A DNA stretch of 64,000 bases from Solibacillus sp. FSL R5-0449 (GTDB lineage: Bacteria; Bacillota; Bacilli; Bacillales_A; Planococcaceae). Every line of letters begins with the position of its first letter. Position 1 is the stretch's first letter. The DNA is taken from positions 2,766,001-2,830,000 of the forward strand of contig NZ_CP150239.1 of assembly GCF_037975215.1 (NCBI RefSeq), read 5' to 3'. A program made the position numbers and the translations under genes. The notes under the pieces were generated by a model, which worked only from the letters and a program-made list of their open reading frames with translations, ran no database searches and was not told the DNA's origin. This document shows positions 34,131-42,952 of this stretch, in pieces.

Positions 34131-34283
34131 TTAGTAATGACGATGACGTGTGTAATCTTCTACTTTTCGCTTGTTCTCTTCAAAAATACGTTTTACTTTT
34201 TCTTCATGTAGTGCTTGCTCACGAGAGATTTCACGCTCCCGCTTTGAAATAGCGATTGAAAGTGTAAAAAAGTTTAGTACCAT
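34131..34283 (-). CDS. yrzI: YrzI-family small protein, 50 aa
   Basis: Sequence pattern fits YrzI: hydrophobic start (VLNFFTLSIAIS), a basic/acidic helix (KREREISREQALHEEKV) and NKRKVEDYTRHRHY. GGAGGTGATAATCC precedes the ATG. In B. subtilis the yrzI transcript carries short upstream frames and is a target of the ribosome-associated nuclease Rae1. Here too a short frame (34422-34514) lies upstream, with two hairpins between. YrzI-type peptides can be toxic when overproduced. Confidence 0.75.
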   Translation of the reverse strand: MVLNFFTLSIAISKREREISREQALHEEKVKRIFEENKRKVEDYTRHRHY

Positions 34284-34321
34284 GGATTATCACCTCCTTA
34301 AAGTGCCCTGAAAATGGAAAA

Positions 34322-34348
34322 AACCGCAGAGAGACTTCCCCTGCGGTT
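34322..34348 (-). terminator. Hairpin 2 upstream of yrzI
   Basis: AACCGCAG / CTGCGGTT stem; on the minus strand followed by TTTTTTCC. It has nearly the same stem as the hairpin at 34367. Confidence 0.75.
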
Positions 34349-34366
34349 AAAAAAAGGCATAAAAAT

Positions 34367-34395
34367 ACCGCAGGGGCACACTTCTCCCTGCGGTA
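34367..34395 (-). terminator. Hairpin 1 upstream of yrzI
   Basis: TACCGCAGGG / CCCTGCGGTA stem followed on the minus strand by TTTTTATG, 27 bases after the 30-codon frame. Confidence 0.8.
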
Positions 34396-34421
34396 TGGGC
34401 ATACTTAATCAATTAAAGAGT

Positions 34422-34514
34422 TTAAGCAATCCATTCCAGTCTGGTCGAATGTGTGATTTTTGTTTTCATTGAAGTTGTAATATCTAGTGACATTAATTTA
34501 TTGATAACGATCAT
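34422..34514 (-). CDS. Short leader-type peptide upstream of yrzI, 30 aa
   Basis: MIVINKLMSLDITTSMKTKI then THSTRLEWIA, with a consensus TAAGGAGG about 10 bases before the ATG. It is followed by two tandem terminator-like hairpins and then yrzI. The strong ribosome site argues that it is translated. By analogy with the yrzI leader frames of B. subtilis it may govern transcript stability. Confidence 0.55.
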   Translation of the reverse strand: MIVINKLMSLDITTSMKTKITHSTRLEWIA

Positions 34515-34821
34515 GTTCTTCGACCTCCTTAGAATTTTTTTTGATTACTGTGTAAGTATATTCCCTCACACTTTGTTTGTAAACATCTTTTTGCAAATTT
34601 TCAAAATTAAGTAAAAACTTATTAAAAAAAGTATATAAATGTTGAATTAACAACATTCTTTCCACTCTATTGATGCCCCTATTGTTGCATCCCTAAACGT
34701 GTAAGACGCAAAGTACCAGCACACTTTTTTAGTATATGAAGTAGCTACGAATTTGTTCCTACTTATTGTTAAGCCTCAAAAAAGGACATAACACAGAACT
34801 ATGTTATGTCCCTTCATTGCC
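34515..34821. other. Gene-free stretch with the terminator of the M20 operon
   Basis: A+T-rich promoter DNA for the yrzI locus, then GGACATAACA / TGTTATGTCC (34784-34811), followed on the minus strand by TTTTTTG. Confidence 0.65.
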
Positions 34822-36015
34822 TTATATAACGCTACTTACCGAATGTTTCTTTAAATACTCCAATGTCGCCTTCGCAAGTGTGTTTGCAGCTACGAGAAGC
34901 GCACGTTCGTCGATATCGAACTTCGGATGGTGGTGCGGGTACGCTTCTTCTTTTTCAGGATCGCGTGCACCTGTGAAGTAAAATGTGCCCGGTACTTTTT
35001 CTAAATAATAGGCAAAGTCCTCTCCGCCCATTTCCGGCTCACAAATGACTACTTCTTCAACACCTGGTGTTTCTTTCGCCTGCTCGATGAAGAACTTTGT
35101 TGTCTCACGGTCATTAATAACAGCCGAATAGCCACGCACATAATCGTAATCATAATCAGCCTTCATCACTAAACATGCCGCCTTCAGCACATCTTCCAGC
35201 TCACGCTCAATTTGGTCACGTGTTTCTTCATCAAACACTCGAACTGTCCCTTTAATTTTTACCGAATCGGCAATTACGTTGAATGGATTTAATGCTTCAA
35301 AGTGACAAACCGAAACAACAGCCGGTTTTACTGGACTAATACGGCGCCCTAAAATTTGCTGAGCATTTACAACAAACTGGGAACCGATATAAATCGAATC
35401 TTTCGTTTCCTGTGGTTTTGCCCCGTGTCCGCCCTTGCCTTTAATCGTAATGTAGAAAGCATCTGCTGCAGCCATTAATGGCCCTTCACAAACAGCGATT
35501 TTCCCCTGCTCGACCGGTGCCCATAAATGCTGACCGAAAATTACATCCACCCCGTCCAGGCAGCCATCTTCAATCATCGCAGTCGCTCCACCCGGTGCAA
35601 TTTCTTCACCGAATTGATGGATGAACACGACATTCCCCTCAATCTCATCTTGGATCTTGTTCAGCGCTTTAGCCAATACAAGCAGTGATGCCGTATGTCC
35701 GTCATGACCACATGCATGCATTCGGCCATCTACCTTCGATTTATAAGGAACATCATTTTGCTCCTGGATTGCCAGTGCATCGAAATCCGCACGTAACGCA
35801 ACCGTTTTACCAGGTTTCCCACCTCGTAATGTAGCAACTACCCCGCGTCCCCCTACACCTTCACGTACTTCATGTCCAAGTGCACGATGGTATTCTGCAA
35901 TATATTTTGGTGTTTCCACTTCTTCATGTGAAAGCTCCGGATTTTCGTGCAGGTAACGGCGAATCGCTACCATTTCATCATAATGCTGTTCTAGTATGTC
36001 AAATACATTTGTCAT
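34822..36015 (-). CDS. M20-family amidohydrolase (AbgB/HipO-like), 397 aa
   Basis: Dinuclear-metal hydrolase: HACGHDGH near residue 100, QFGEEIAPGGA with the catalytic Glu, GQHLWAPVE and a lid domain with GHGAKPQETKDS. Such enzymes cleave N-acyl or aminobenzoyl amino acids in the cytosol. I chose the ATG at 36015 with GGGGATGG five bases upstream. It follows the AbgT-type transporter by 70 bases, which points to uptake and cleavage of p-aminobenzoyl-glutamate or another N-acyl amino acid. A 50-bp copy of part of this gene lies at 55386. Confidence 0.92.
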   Translation of the reverse strand: MTNVFDILEQHYDEMVAIRRYLHENPELSHEEVETPKYIAEYHRALGHEVREGVGGRGVVATLRGGKPGKTVALRADFDALAIQEQNDVPYKSKVDGRMHACGHDGHTASLLVLAKALNKIQDEIEGNVVFIHQFGEEIAPGGATAMIEDGCLDGVDVIFGQHLWAPVEQGKIAVCEGPLMAAADAFYITIKGKGGHGAKPQETKDSIYIGSQFVVNAQQILGRRISPVKPAVVSVCHFEALNPFNVIADSVKIKGTVRVFDEETRDQIERELEDVLKAACLVMKADYDYDYVRGYSAVINDRETTKFFIEQAKETPGVEEVVICEPEMGGEDFAYYLEKVPGTFYFTGARDPEKEEAYPHHHPKFDIDERALLVAANTLAKATLEYLKKHSVSSVI

Positions 36016-36084
36016 GTTTTCCATCCCCAATTTCTAAGTTGTCTGTTGTTTGAATAACTCGTTATTCCCTCAAACCCGGGAATC

Positions 36085-37605
36085 TTATTTTAAGAAAATG
36101 CCATCGCCAGGTCCTAATGGCAGGCCAAGTAAGAACCATACTGCGAATAAAATAATCCACATAATCGCGAAGAATACTGAGTAAGGCAGTAACGCCGAGA
36201 TTAATGTACCGATTCCGATATTTTTATCGTAGCGTCGAGCAAATGCTAGTAAAATCGCAAAATATGCAAGCATTGGTGTGATTGGGTTCGTAATTGAATC
36301 CCCTACACGGTACGCCATTTGTGTTACAGCCGGTGAGTAGTTTAAGTACATGAACATCGGTACAAAAATCGGAGCAAGTAATGCCCATTTAGCCGATGCA
36401 CTTGCAATCAGTAAGTTGATGAATGCACAAATAATGATGAACCCGATAAACATCGGTGCGCCTGTGAAGTTCATATTTTGTAAAAACTCTGCGCCTTTAA
36501 TCGCTAAGATCGGTCCGATATTACTCCATCCGAAGTAAGCAATCATTTGTGCTGCAACGAATGCCAATACGATGAATGAAGAAAGGTCACCGATTGATTT
36601 AAACATTTGTTCCGCTACATCGCGGTCCGATTTTACTTTCTTCGTCACGATACCGTATGTTAAGCCCGGTAGTAAGAAGAAGAATAGCATAATCGGTACG
36701 ATCCCCGTCATAAACGGTGAATTTAAAAAGCCGTTATCTTCCGGATTACGCAGTAGACCTGATTCCGGTACAACTAAAATCGCCATTAAGATGATGTACG
36801 CTAACGTTACAACCCCTGCCCAGCGAAGACCTTTGTTTTCTAAGGCTGTAAGTGGTTCAGCAACTTCAATTTTCCCGCTGTATTTTCCAAAGCGAGGTTC
36901 TACGAATTTACCTGTTACCCAAGTTGCGACAACAACTAATATAAATGTCGAAACGATCAGGAAGTAGTAGTTCATCGTTGCAAGTCCAGTATATGTAGGA
37001 TCAACCAATTGGGCTGATGTTTGTGTAATGCCCAGTAATAATACGTCTAATGACGAAATAATAAGGTTTGCACTAAACCCTCCGGCAATTGCGGCATAGG
37101 TGGCGATTAATCCGACTAACGGATTTCTTCCAACACTCATGAAAATCATTGCGGCAATTGGAGGTAAAATAATGAAGGCTGCGTCTGCTGCAACATTCCC
37201 GACAAGACCTGTCAGTAAAATAACAGGTAAGATGATTTTTTTCGGAGCACTTAACACGGTCTTTTTCATTAATGCCGATATTAATCCACTGTTTTCAGCT
37301 ACCCCAATACCGATCATCGTCACGACCACGATTCCTAGTGGCGCAAAGCTCGTAAAGTTACTTACCATGTTTGTCACGATTTGAATAAGTCCTTCACGAT
37401 TCAATAGATTGATTACTTCAATCGTTTCATCCGTTCCCGGCTTTACAGCAGAAACCCCAAGTTTTGATAGAACAAGTGATAGCGCCAGTACAAAGAACGC
37501 TAAAATGACGAATAATGTGACCGGATCGGGAAGCTTATTCCCCGCTCGTTCAATTCCGTCTAGAAACCTATCAACCATTTTTTTCTTACCAACTTTACTT
37601 TCCAT
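36085..37605 (-). CDS. abgT: AbgT-family transporter, 506 aa
   Basis: Full-length AbgT layout with many membrane helices, the opening DRFLDGIERAGNKLPDPVTL, and the conserved segments around GNVAADAAFIILPPIAAMIF and SASAKWALLAPIFVPMFM. AbgT proteins transport p-aminobenzoyl-glutamate or export sulfonamides. The downstream M20 hydrolase supports the catabolic/folate-salvage role. First gene of the pair; GGGGGATAC precedes the ATG. Confidence 0.92.
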   Translation of the reverse strand: MESKVGKKKMVDRFLDGIERAGNKLPDPVTLFVILAFFVLALSLVLSKLGVSAVKPGTDETIEVINLLNREGLIQIVTNMVSNFTSFAPLGIVVVTMIGIGVAENSGLISALMKKTVLSAPKKIILPVILLTGLVGNVAADAAFIILPPIAAMIFMSVGRNPLVGLIATYAAIAGGFSANLIISSLDVLLLGITQTSAQLVDPTYTGLATMNYYFLIVSTFILVVVATWVTGKFVEPRFGKYSGKIEVAEPLTALENKGLRWAGVVTLAYIILMAILVVPESGLLRNPEDNGFLNSPFMTGIVPIMLFFFLLPGLTYGIVTKKVKSDRDVAEQMFKSIGDLSSFIVLAFVAAQMIAYFGWSNIGPILAIKGAEFLQNMNFTGAPMFIGFIIICAFINLLIASASAKWALLAPIFVPMFMYLNYSPAVTQMAYRVGDSITNPITPMLAYFAILLAFARRYDKNIGIGTLISALLPYSVFFAIMWIILFAVWFLLGLPLGPGDGIFLK

Positions 37606-37774
37606 AAAGTATCCCCCTAGAAGTTAATGTTTTATACAATAACAAATTAAATAGGAGATAGCAATAAATTATGCAAATTTTTAGATTTTTCTTTATATTT
37701 ATATAGTAATTTTGTATATTTTAGGAGTAATTTGGGTTTTAAGCTTTTTCCTGGATGAGTATTTTTCCCCAAAT

Positions 37775-37828
37775 AAAAAAAGCCTGGCGATACCATGGCA
37801 CATCCGGTGTGCCATGTTCCCATGCTTT
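37775..37828 (-). terminator. Long terminator hairpin
   Basis: AAGCATGGGAACATGGCACA pairs with TGTGCCATGG...CCAGGCTT, followed by TTTTTTTATTT on the minus strand. Ends the gene at 37899. A spurious frame crosses it. Confidence 0.8.
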
Positions 37829-37898
37829 CCACTTCATATTTTGTAGTGCTGTTCCTATGTAAAAGCGAATACTCTTTTAATAGGCTCACACTAGTAAG

Positions 37899-38156
37899 TT
37901 AGTTTTTAGAAAGTGCACGTTTTTTCTGAACGTACATGTTTTTCAATTTCGCGTAGTAGGCCGCTGCATGTACTGCCCCAGGATCTTTTTTGCGCATAGC
38001 AAATTCGAATGCCTCGACTAAATGTTCCGTATTAACCGATTCACTTCGGATGTTAATTAAATCGTAATGCTTATAGTTGTCAGGTACTTTTGCTAAAATA
38101 TCCTGATCCCCCGTAATTGAAATTAAATGATTGTCGTTAAAAAATAGTTGTAGCAT
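37899..38156 (-). CDS. Hypothetical soluble protein, 85 aa
   Basis: Not recognised. Starts with a beta-rich portion (LQLFFNDNHLISITGDQDIL) and ends in a basic helix (AAAYYAKLKNMYVQKKRALS). AAAAGGGGATATGG precedes the ATG. Monocistronic between the AbgT operon and the divergent DUF2062 gene. Confidence 0.6.
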   Translation of the reverse strand: MLQLFFNDNHLISITGDQDILAKVPDNYKHYDLINIRSESVNTEHLVEAFEFAMRKKDPGAVHAAAYYAKLKNMYVQKKRALSKN

Positions 38157-38412
38157 AGTCCATATCCCCTTTTCTGTTTAGTATCGTGATGTCACCCTTT
38201 GATCGCTTGCTTCAGCTGTTTTTAACCAACTGTATTTATACGTCTTCTAACCATTACCCCATTTATGTAAAATGAATCATGAATCAGTAAAAAAAATCTC
38301 TATTAATATAATTATTCAGAAAAATGAAATCCAAAACCGGTAATTTCGGTATAATATATGTGTAAAGACTGATTTACGGTTATGACGAAGTACTTAGAGA
38401 GGATAGTCATCT

Positions 38413-38886
38413 ATGAAAATAACACGCGTCATCAAATATAATTTAATCCGGCTCTTTCGGCTTAAATCTGGTCCACATCAAGTGGCGTCAGGGGTAACGA
38501 TTGGCTTTATCCCTAGCTGGCTCCCGACATTCGGACTCGGCCCCGTTCTTTCCGTCGGGATGGCAAGACTCATGAAGGCAAATACCGTTTCCGCACTTGT
38601 CGGGGGTGTCCTCGGTACTTTCATTTGGCCGCTGCTATTCTTTTTAAATTACAAGGTCGGCAGCTTACTCCTCGACCGAACACCAAAAGTAGATGAAGTC
38701 GATGAAGTAGAATACATAGATGCAATCGAACATACGTATACCGGAATAGTGAATTCCCATTCGAGCGGATACACCTTTTTAGCAGGGGCTATGTGCAATA
38801 TCGTCATCTCCTCGATTCTCCTATACATCATGATCTATATCATGTTCAAGACGTACCGGGTAAGGATTTTAAATAAAATTCGGTAA
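38413..38886 (+). CDS. DUF2062 membrane protein, 157 aa
   Basis: Opens with KYNLIRLFRLKSGPHQVASG then a G-rich membrane segment (VTIGFIPSWLPTFGLGPVL, LVGGVLGTFIWPLLFFLNY), the DUF2062 signature, and a last helix near residues 121-145. Function unknown in general. GAGAGGATAG precedes the ATG. Followed 76 bases later by the GGDEF gene, possibly one transcript. Confidence 0.85.
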   Translation: MKITRVIKYNLIRLFRLKSGPHQVASGVTIGFIPSWLPTFGLGPVLSVGMARLMKANTVSALVGGVLGTFIWPLLFFLNYKVGSLLLDRTPKVDEVDEVEYIDAIEHTYTGIVNSHSSGYTFLAGAMCNIVISSILLYIMIYIMFKTYRVRILNKIR

Positions 38887-38962
38887 TTCTCGCTTACTTG
38901 GCAGAATTTCGGGAATATTATAAAATTACTTTTTACAATAATGAGATAAGCAAGGTGATCAA

Positions 38963-39601
38963 ATGCCCTACAGGGGAAGAATATTAGCAACAGGAATCGG
39001 TCTCTTATTTAATATATTGCGTTATTTCTACTATCATCAGTATTTAGGCTTGCCCTTCTATTGGACATTTTTCGTTTTAACAGCCATTTTCCTCAGTATC
39101 GCCTGGTGGGCCGGCAAGCAATTTGATAAGGTCAAATACCTGTCAGAAAGAGATCCGCTAACCGGTACGTATAACCGACGGACTGTCGAAGAATACTTTC
39201 ACAAGGCTACGAAGATAAGTGATTTAAAGAAACAATCATTAGGGGTCATCATGCTCGATTTAAATAAATTTAAAGAAGTAAACGATGAGTTCGGTCATCA
39301 AAAAGGCGATGAACTGCTTATACAAGTGGCTACCGCACTAACGACATTTGTCGGGAAACATGATTTAGTGGCAAGATGGGGCGGCGATGAATTCGTCGTG
39401 CTCGTAGACAATATGCAAGAAAATACAGCCGACGACTATGTCAAAGAACTCCAGCAAGCCATCACATTGAGAAATGCCGAGAACTTTCCAAATGTCGAGG
39501 CATCTGTCGGCTATTCCCTTTACCCTCAGCACGGAAAGAGCTTTCAGAAGCTTGTGCAAGAGGCGGATGCTTATATGTATAAAGATAAGAAGGAGCATTG
39601 A
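38963..39601 (+). CDS. Membrane-anchored GGDEF diguanylate cyclase, 212 aa
   Basis: Two N-terminal helices (about 9-24 and 32-50) and a complete GGDEF domain: DPLTGTYNRRTVEEYF (64-79), metal-binding D99 in IMLDLNKFK, and GGDEF at 140-144. The inhibitory I-site RxxD five residues upstream is absent (GKHD), so product inhibition is probably missing. Makes c-di-GMP from GTP at the membrane; no sensory domain beyond the helices. Confidence 0.9.
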   Translation: MPYRGRILATGIGLLFNILRYFYYHQYLGLPFYWTFFVLTAIFLSIAWWAGKQFDKVKYLSERDPLTGTYNRRTVEEYFHKATKISDLKKQSLGVIMLDLNKFKEVNDEFGHQKGDELLIQVATALTTFVGKHDLVARWGGDEFVVLVDNMQENTADDYVKELQQAITLRNAENFPNVEASVGYSLYPQHGKSFQKLVQEADAYMYKDKKEH

Positions 39602-39641
39602 TGCTGCTTAGACAAGGAATGTTGTCACCTTCTTGAAATCT

Positions 39642-39667
39642 GACCCTTTTTTAAGGGTCTTTTTTTA
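39642..39667 (+). terminator. Intrinsic terminator of the GGDEF gene
   Basis: GACCCTT TTTT AAGGGTC followed by seven T. Confidence 0.85.
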
Positions 39668-39781
39668 TCGCTAGATTTTGAGAGAATTTTCCTTTGTTTG
39701 AGGCATTATTTTCAAGTTTTTTGTATTTCTCTAAAAATTAAAGTTCCTGACACTATAATGTTAAAAACAAGGAATAAATCA

Positions 39782-39802
39782 CTACTAATTTGCGAGGGAT
39801 AT
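39782..39802 (+). repeat. Direct repeat, copy 1 (upstream of LysE gene)
   Basis: CTACTAATTTGCGAGGGATA, overlapping the ribosome-site region of the LysE gene; 19 of 20 bases match the copy at 40510. Confidence 0.75.
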
Positions 39803-39809
39803 ACGGAGC

Positions 39810-40460
39810 ATGATTCAATATATACTTTTAGGTTTTATAATTGCTTTACCTATCGGGGCGATCTCAATCGAAATGACTAAACAGGGACTGCAAAATGGCT
39901 TTTGGTATGCATGGATGGTCGGCATTGGGGCAATCACTGTTGATATATGTATGTTATTCGCATTAAATTTAGGACTGATCGATGTGCTTAACCGATTTAA
40001 AACTTATTTATGGCTGCTAGGCGCTATTTTCCTCACACAGCTAGGCTGGCAATCCATAAAATGCCGCGCATCATTATCAAAGGAATGCGAGGCAAAGACA
40101 GAATCGCTATTTAAAATTTTCAGAAGTGGCCTAATGATCGGGTTAAATCCCGGCAATATTGTATTTTGGCTTTCTGTATTAGGAACGTCTATTGCTGGAG
40201 CTAGTAATAATACCGAAATGAGCCTTGTCTTCGTTTCCCTTTCCATTTTGCTAGGCATCGCATTACACGATGTTCTTTTGGCGGGTATTACAAGCTTCTT
40301 TCGCCGCTTTATGACGCCAAAAGCAGAGTACATCGTATCCATCGCGGCAGGCATCGCATTGTTTGGCTTTGCTGCTTATTTCGCAAAAGAATGGGCAGTC
40401 AGTGTAGATGTAGTGAATTCTGTTCGGTTTTTAGTAGTGGAAGTGTTAGGTAATACATAA
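39810..40460 (+). CDS. LysE-family translocator, 216 aa
   Basis: Six hydrophobic segments in LysE/RhtB order, with LPIGAISIEMTKQGLQNGFW at the N-terminus and GLMIGLNPGNIVFWLSVLG in the middle. Such proteins export amino acids or related metabolites. A near-identical 20-base sequence flanks the gene on both sides (39782-39802 and 40510-40530). Confidence 0.85.
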   Translation: MIQYILLGFIIALPIGAISIEMTKQGLQNGFWYAWMVGIGAITVDICMLFALNLGLIDVLNRFKTYLWLLGAIFLTQLGWQSIKCRASLSKECEAKTESLFKIFRSGLMIGLNPGNIVFWLSVLGTSIAGASNNTEMSLVFVSLSILLGIALHDVLLAGITSFFRRFMTPKAEYIVSIAAGIALFGFAAYFAKEWAVSVDVVNSVRFLVVEVLGNT

Positions 40461-40509
40461 GCGTACGTTGGTTGATTTACATAATAGAAGAGAAACGTGG
40501 AGAAGAAAG

Positions 40510-40530
40510 CTACTAATTTACGAGGGATAC
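40510..40530 (+). repeat. Direct repeat, copy 2 (downstream of LysE gene)
   Basis: CTACTAATTTACGAGGGATA, 50 bases past the LysE stop. No gene follows it on this strand. Confidence 0.75.
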
Positions 40531-40556
40531 TCATTTTGTTACCGGTTTAACGCTTA

Positions 40557-40595
40557 AAAAAACTCACTCAACAAACGTTAAAGTGAGTTCAAAAA
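40557..40595. terminator. Intrinsic terminator of the second ECF operon
   Basis: AACTCACT / AGTGAGTT stem with A- and T-runs on both sides, directly after the anti-sigma stop on the minus strand. Confidence 0.75.
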
Positions 40596-40601
40596 TTATA
40601 G

Positions 40602-41708
40602 TTAGTATATTCCTCTACCAAATGCTGGCTGCCAAATTCCTTGATCATTCTTCTCCATTTTTAATTCTGTTGGGCCTTCATAAGAAATATATTTAATAAC
40701 CCCTTGTGTATCTGTTAACTGCTCAAATTCTGCGTTTTCTAAACCATCGAACAATCGTGCAATTATAAGTCTGTTCACTTCCTCTGTTAACAACTTCTGA
40801 CGTACTATTTTTGTTTTCTCATAATATCTTCGGACACTGTCTGTTTCAGTATTAACATTTGTTGTGAACAATGCTTCATATGTTCGATAATCTTTTTCAA
40901 TATCACTTAATAAAAACATTTTAGTAATCGCTTGAGGTGTTACATCTTTTAACCGGTTCACATCGTAATCTGTTTTAAAGCCATCAAAAACTCGTTGCTC
41001 TTGTTCAGTTAGTTCAAAAGATAACTCAAAGTTTTGGAAGCCACTAATCTTTCCTACTAAATTTCCTTTATTAATTTTTAAAATGGAGTGCCCATCATTA
41101 TGTTGATAAACAACAACTTCATCTTCTTTCGTAGAAATTGATTTATTGATAAACGGTTCTTGTTTTGTTCCTTTATTATGGAATAAATATGGATTGTTAA
41201 ATGGATCTTCCTCATTAGTTACTTCTTTATTTAAACCATGTATTTTTAATGCCTGATTATCCACTAGTACCTGACCGTGATTCATTGTTACGGTATCATT
41301 TTCTAAACCTAAAACAGTTGAAACTATTAGCCCTTCAGATCCATAAAAGGCAACATAATCTCCATAAGTAATTGATGCTTTCTTATCGATAACCATTGGC
41401 AAAAAGTGTAGCATCCATTGTTCCCCTAGTAATTCCGCGTATTGTGGGTTAATTACCTCCAAAGATGAAATATCATCGATAATGGGAAGCAATTCATTAT
41501 TTTCACTAGCTGTTTGTAAATTACTTTCTTGAAAAGGCTCCATAGAAAATAGCAAAACAATCATCAAACAAGCAGCAATTGTTACTGTTAGGACTTGCCA
41601 GTTACTCTTTTTTCTTGTTTTAGGTTGCGCGATTCTCCGTTGTATCTCTTTAGTAAAGGGTGCATCTCTTCGTAATTCATCCTGTAACCTGTCTTTAAAG
41701 TCCTTCAT
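40602..41708 (-). CDS. Putative membrane anti-sigma factor, 368 aa
   Basis: Cytosolic N-terminus of about 35 residues, one helix (WQVLTVTIAACLMIVLLF) and a large extracellular domain. Its middle part (YGDYVAFYGSEGLIVSTVLG) recalls the beta-fold of signal-peptidase/LexA-like domains. It overlaps the sigma gene by 14 bases, so it is translationally coupled and is presumably its inhibitor. No zinc motif. Confidence 0.7.
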   Translation of the reverse strand: MKDFKDRLQDELRRDAPFTKEIQRRIAQPKTRKKSNWQVLTVTIAACLMIVLLFSMEPFQESNLQTASENNELLPIIDDISSLEVINPQYAELLGEQWMLHFLPMVIDKKASITYGDYVAFYGSEGLIVSTVLGLENDTVTMNHGQVLVDNQALKIHGLNKEVTNEEDPFNNPYLFHNKGTKQEPFINKSISTKEDEVVVYQHNDGHSILKINKGNLVGKISGFQNFELSFELTEQEQRVFDGFKTDYDVNRLKDVTPQAITKMFLLSDIEKDYRTYEALFTTNVNTETDSVRRYYEKTKIVRQKLLTEEVNRLIIARLFDGLENAEFEQLTDTQGVIKYISYEGPTELKMEKNDQGIWQPAFGRGIY

Positions 41709-42204
41709 AAAATATCTCCCCCAAGTCCTGATTGGTTCTTAATAACTCTCTTGCTCGGCGAATCCTAGTACGAACGGTATTTTGTGATATTTTTAAGAAA
41801 CTTGATATTTCAGGAACACTAAATTCCTCATAATAAAACAGGATAATCACCTCTCGATAATGAAGTGGTAAGGAAAAAACAATTTGTTTTAATGTGGACT
41901 GTTCTTCAGTGGAAATATACCTTTGCTCCACGGAAAGCTCGTCTTTACGGATAGGCCAAAACTTTGAAATAATAGCGTTTCTCTTTTTCCTCCTAAGCTC
42001 ATCATGGCAACAATTAATAGCAATTCGAGTTAGATATGTTTTCAAGGAAGCGTCTTTCCGGTAGTTGTCTTTATGTAATAAAAACTTCATTATTACGTCT
42101 TGTGTAACTTCTTCTGCAAGCTGATAATCTTTCATATATAAATAATTAAGATGATATAAATATTCACCATATCGTTCTATGATTTGTTCAACATTCAGAT
42201 CCAA
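41695..42204 (-). CDS. ECF-type RNA polymerase sigma factor, 169 aa
   Basis: Region 2 (LAEEVTQDVIMKFLLHKDNY, LKTYLTRIAINCCHDELRRK) and region 4 (LPLHYREVIILFYYEEFSVP, KISQNTVRTRIRRARELL) are complete. GGAGGTGC precedes the start. Forms an operon with the overlapping anti-sigma gene. Confidence 0.92.
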   Translation of the reverse strand: MDLNVEQIIERYGEYLYHLNYLYMKDYQLAEEVTQDVIMKFLLHKDNYRKDASLKTYLTRIAINCCHDELRRKKRNAIISKFWPIRKDELSVEQRYISTEEQSTLKQIVFSLPLHYREVIILFYYEEFSVPEISSFLKISQNTVRTRIRRARELLRTNQDLGEIFYEGL

Positions 42205-42297
42205 CGAACATGCACCTCCTTTATCCTTTACTACTTAGACGCTTACTTTTTATAAAATTGTTCAATTTATTGGAAATATTTTAACCTATTCATCAAA

Positions 42298-42332
42298 AAA
42301 GCATGTTTTGAAGGATTATCAAAACATGCTTT
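42298..42332 (-). terminator. Intrinsic terminator
   Basis: Perfect 14-bp stem AAAGCATGTTTTGA / TCAAAACATGCTTT followed by TTTTTTGATG on the minus strand. Confidence 0.85.
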
Positions 42333-42487
42333 GCATAATAATTATATGTTAAAATACTTTATTCTATCTTCATCCTTCTTCTAAAGTCTTCCATTTCAAA
42401 CGATTCATTCTTTCATTTAATTCGGCTGAATTCAATTGGTAATTCTTCCTGTTTCGCCTGGATTTTTCTTAACTCTGCCACTTGTTG

Positions 42488-42952
42488 TTATTGCTCACAT
42501 TCTCTCGTATATTCAATCGCACAATCCTTTAATGTATCTGCAAGATTGTTTAGTACATAACTTTCAAATTTGTCCAGAACGGTTGGATTTAAATAATTCG
42601 GACCTATATTGAGTGTTTTTAAATTATGGTTGAGTTCCGTTGCTATCTGATTCAATTCATTGATTTGGTGTTTATTGTTTTCCAACTTTCGAATTGTTAA
42701 CTTTTCACTTGTACGAAATAAGTAAATAAACGTCGAGATGATGACCACAGAACTTATATAAAATATTATGTCATCTTCAAAACCAGCTACTACTAATAAA
42801 ATTATCGTTAAGGTGCTTACTAATAATAATTTCATGAATGAAATTGGGACTGGCTTTCTAAGTTCGTTTAAGTTATTTTCAATACTTGCTTTATCAGACA
42901 ATAGTTGTTGCGCTTGCTTAATTTCATCTAAAACCAACTGCTTATTACTCAT
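42488..42952 (-). CDS. Coiled-coil membrane protein, probably C-terminally truncated, 154 aa
   Basis: The ATG at 42952 follows GGGGGGGAAATGT. A coiled coil, two helices (MKLLLVSTLTIILLVVAGF and IIFYISSVVIISTFIYLF) and a second helical region end at TAA 42488. Directly after the TAA the same frame goes on protein-like (QQVAELRKIQAKQEELPIEF), and a further frame adds NERMNRLKWKTLEEG. The original C-terminus has probably decayed by a nonsense and a frameshift mutation. Function unknown. Confidence 0.55.
   Translation of the reverse strand: MSNKQLVLDEIKQAQQLLSDKASIENNLNELRKPVPISFMKLLLVSTLTIILLVVAGFEDDIIFYISSVVIISTFIYLFRTSEKLTIRKLENNKHQINELNQIATELNHNLKTLNIGPNYLNPTVLDKFESYVLNNLADTLKDCAIEYTRECEQ

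Noticed and set aside
37606-37646. A riboswitch ahead of the AbgT gene
   Set aside because: The leader is short and A+T-rich with no conserved structured element visible.
37647-37889. An 80-codon open frame on the minus strand
   Set aside because: It runs through a long terminator hairpin (37775-37828), has no ribosome-binding site and no protein-like pattern.
39698-39880. A 60-codon plus-strand frame before the LysE gene
   Set aside because: It overlaps the LysE start in another frame and has no coding character.
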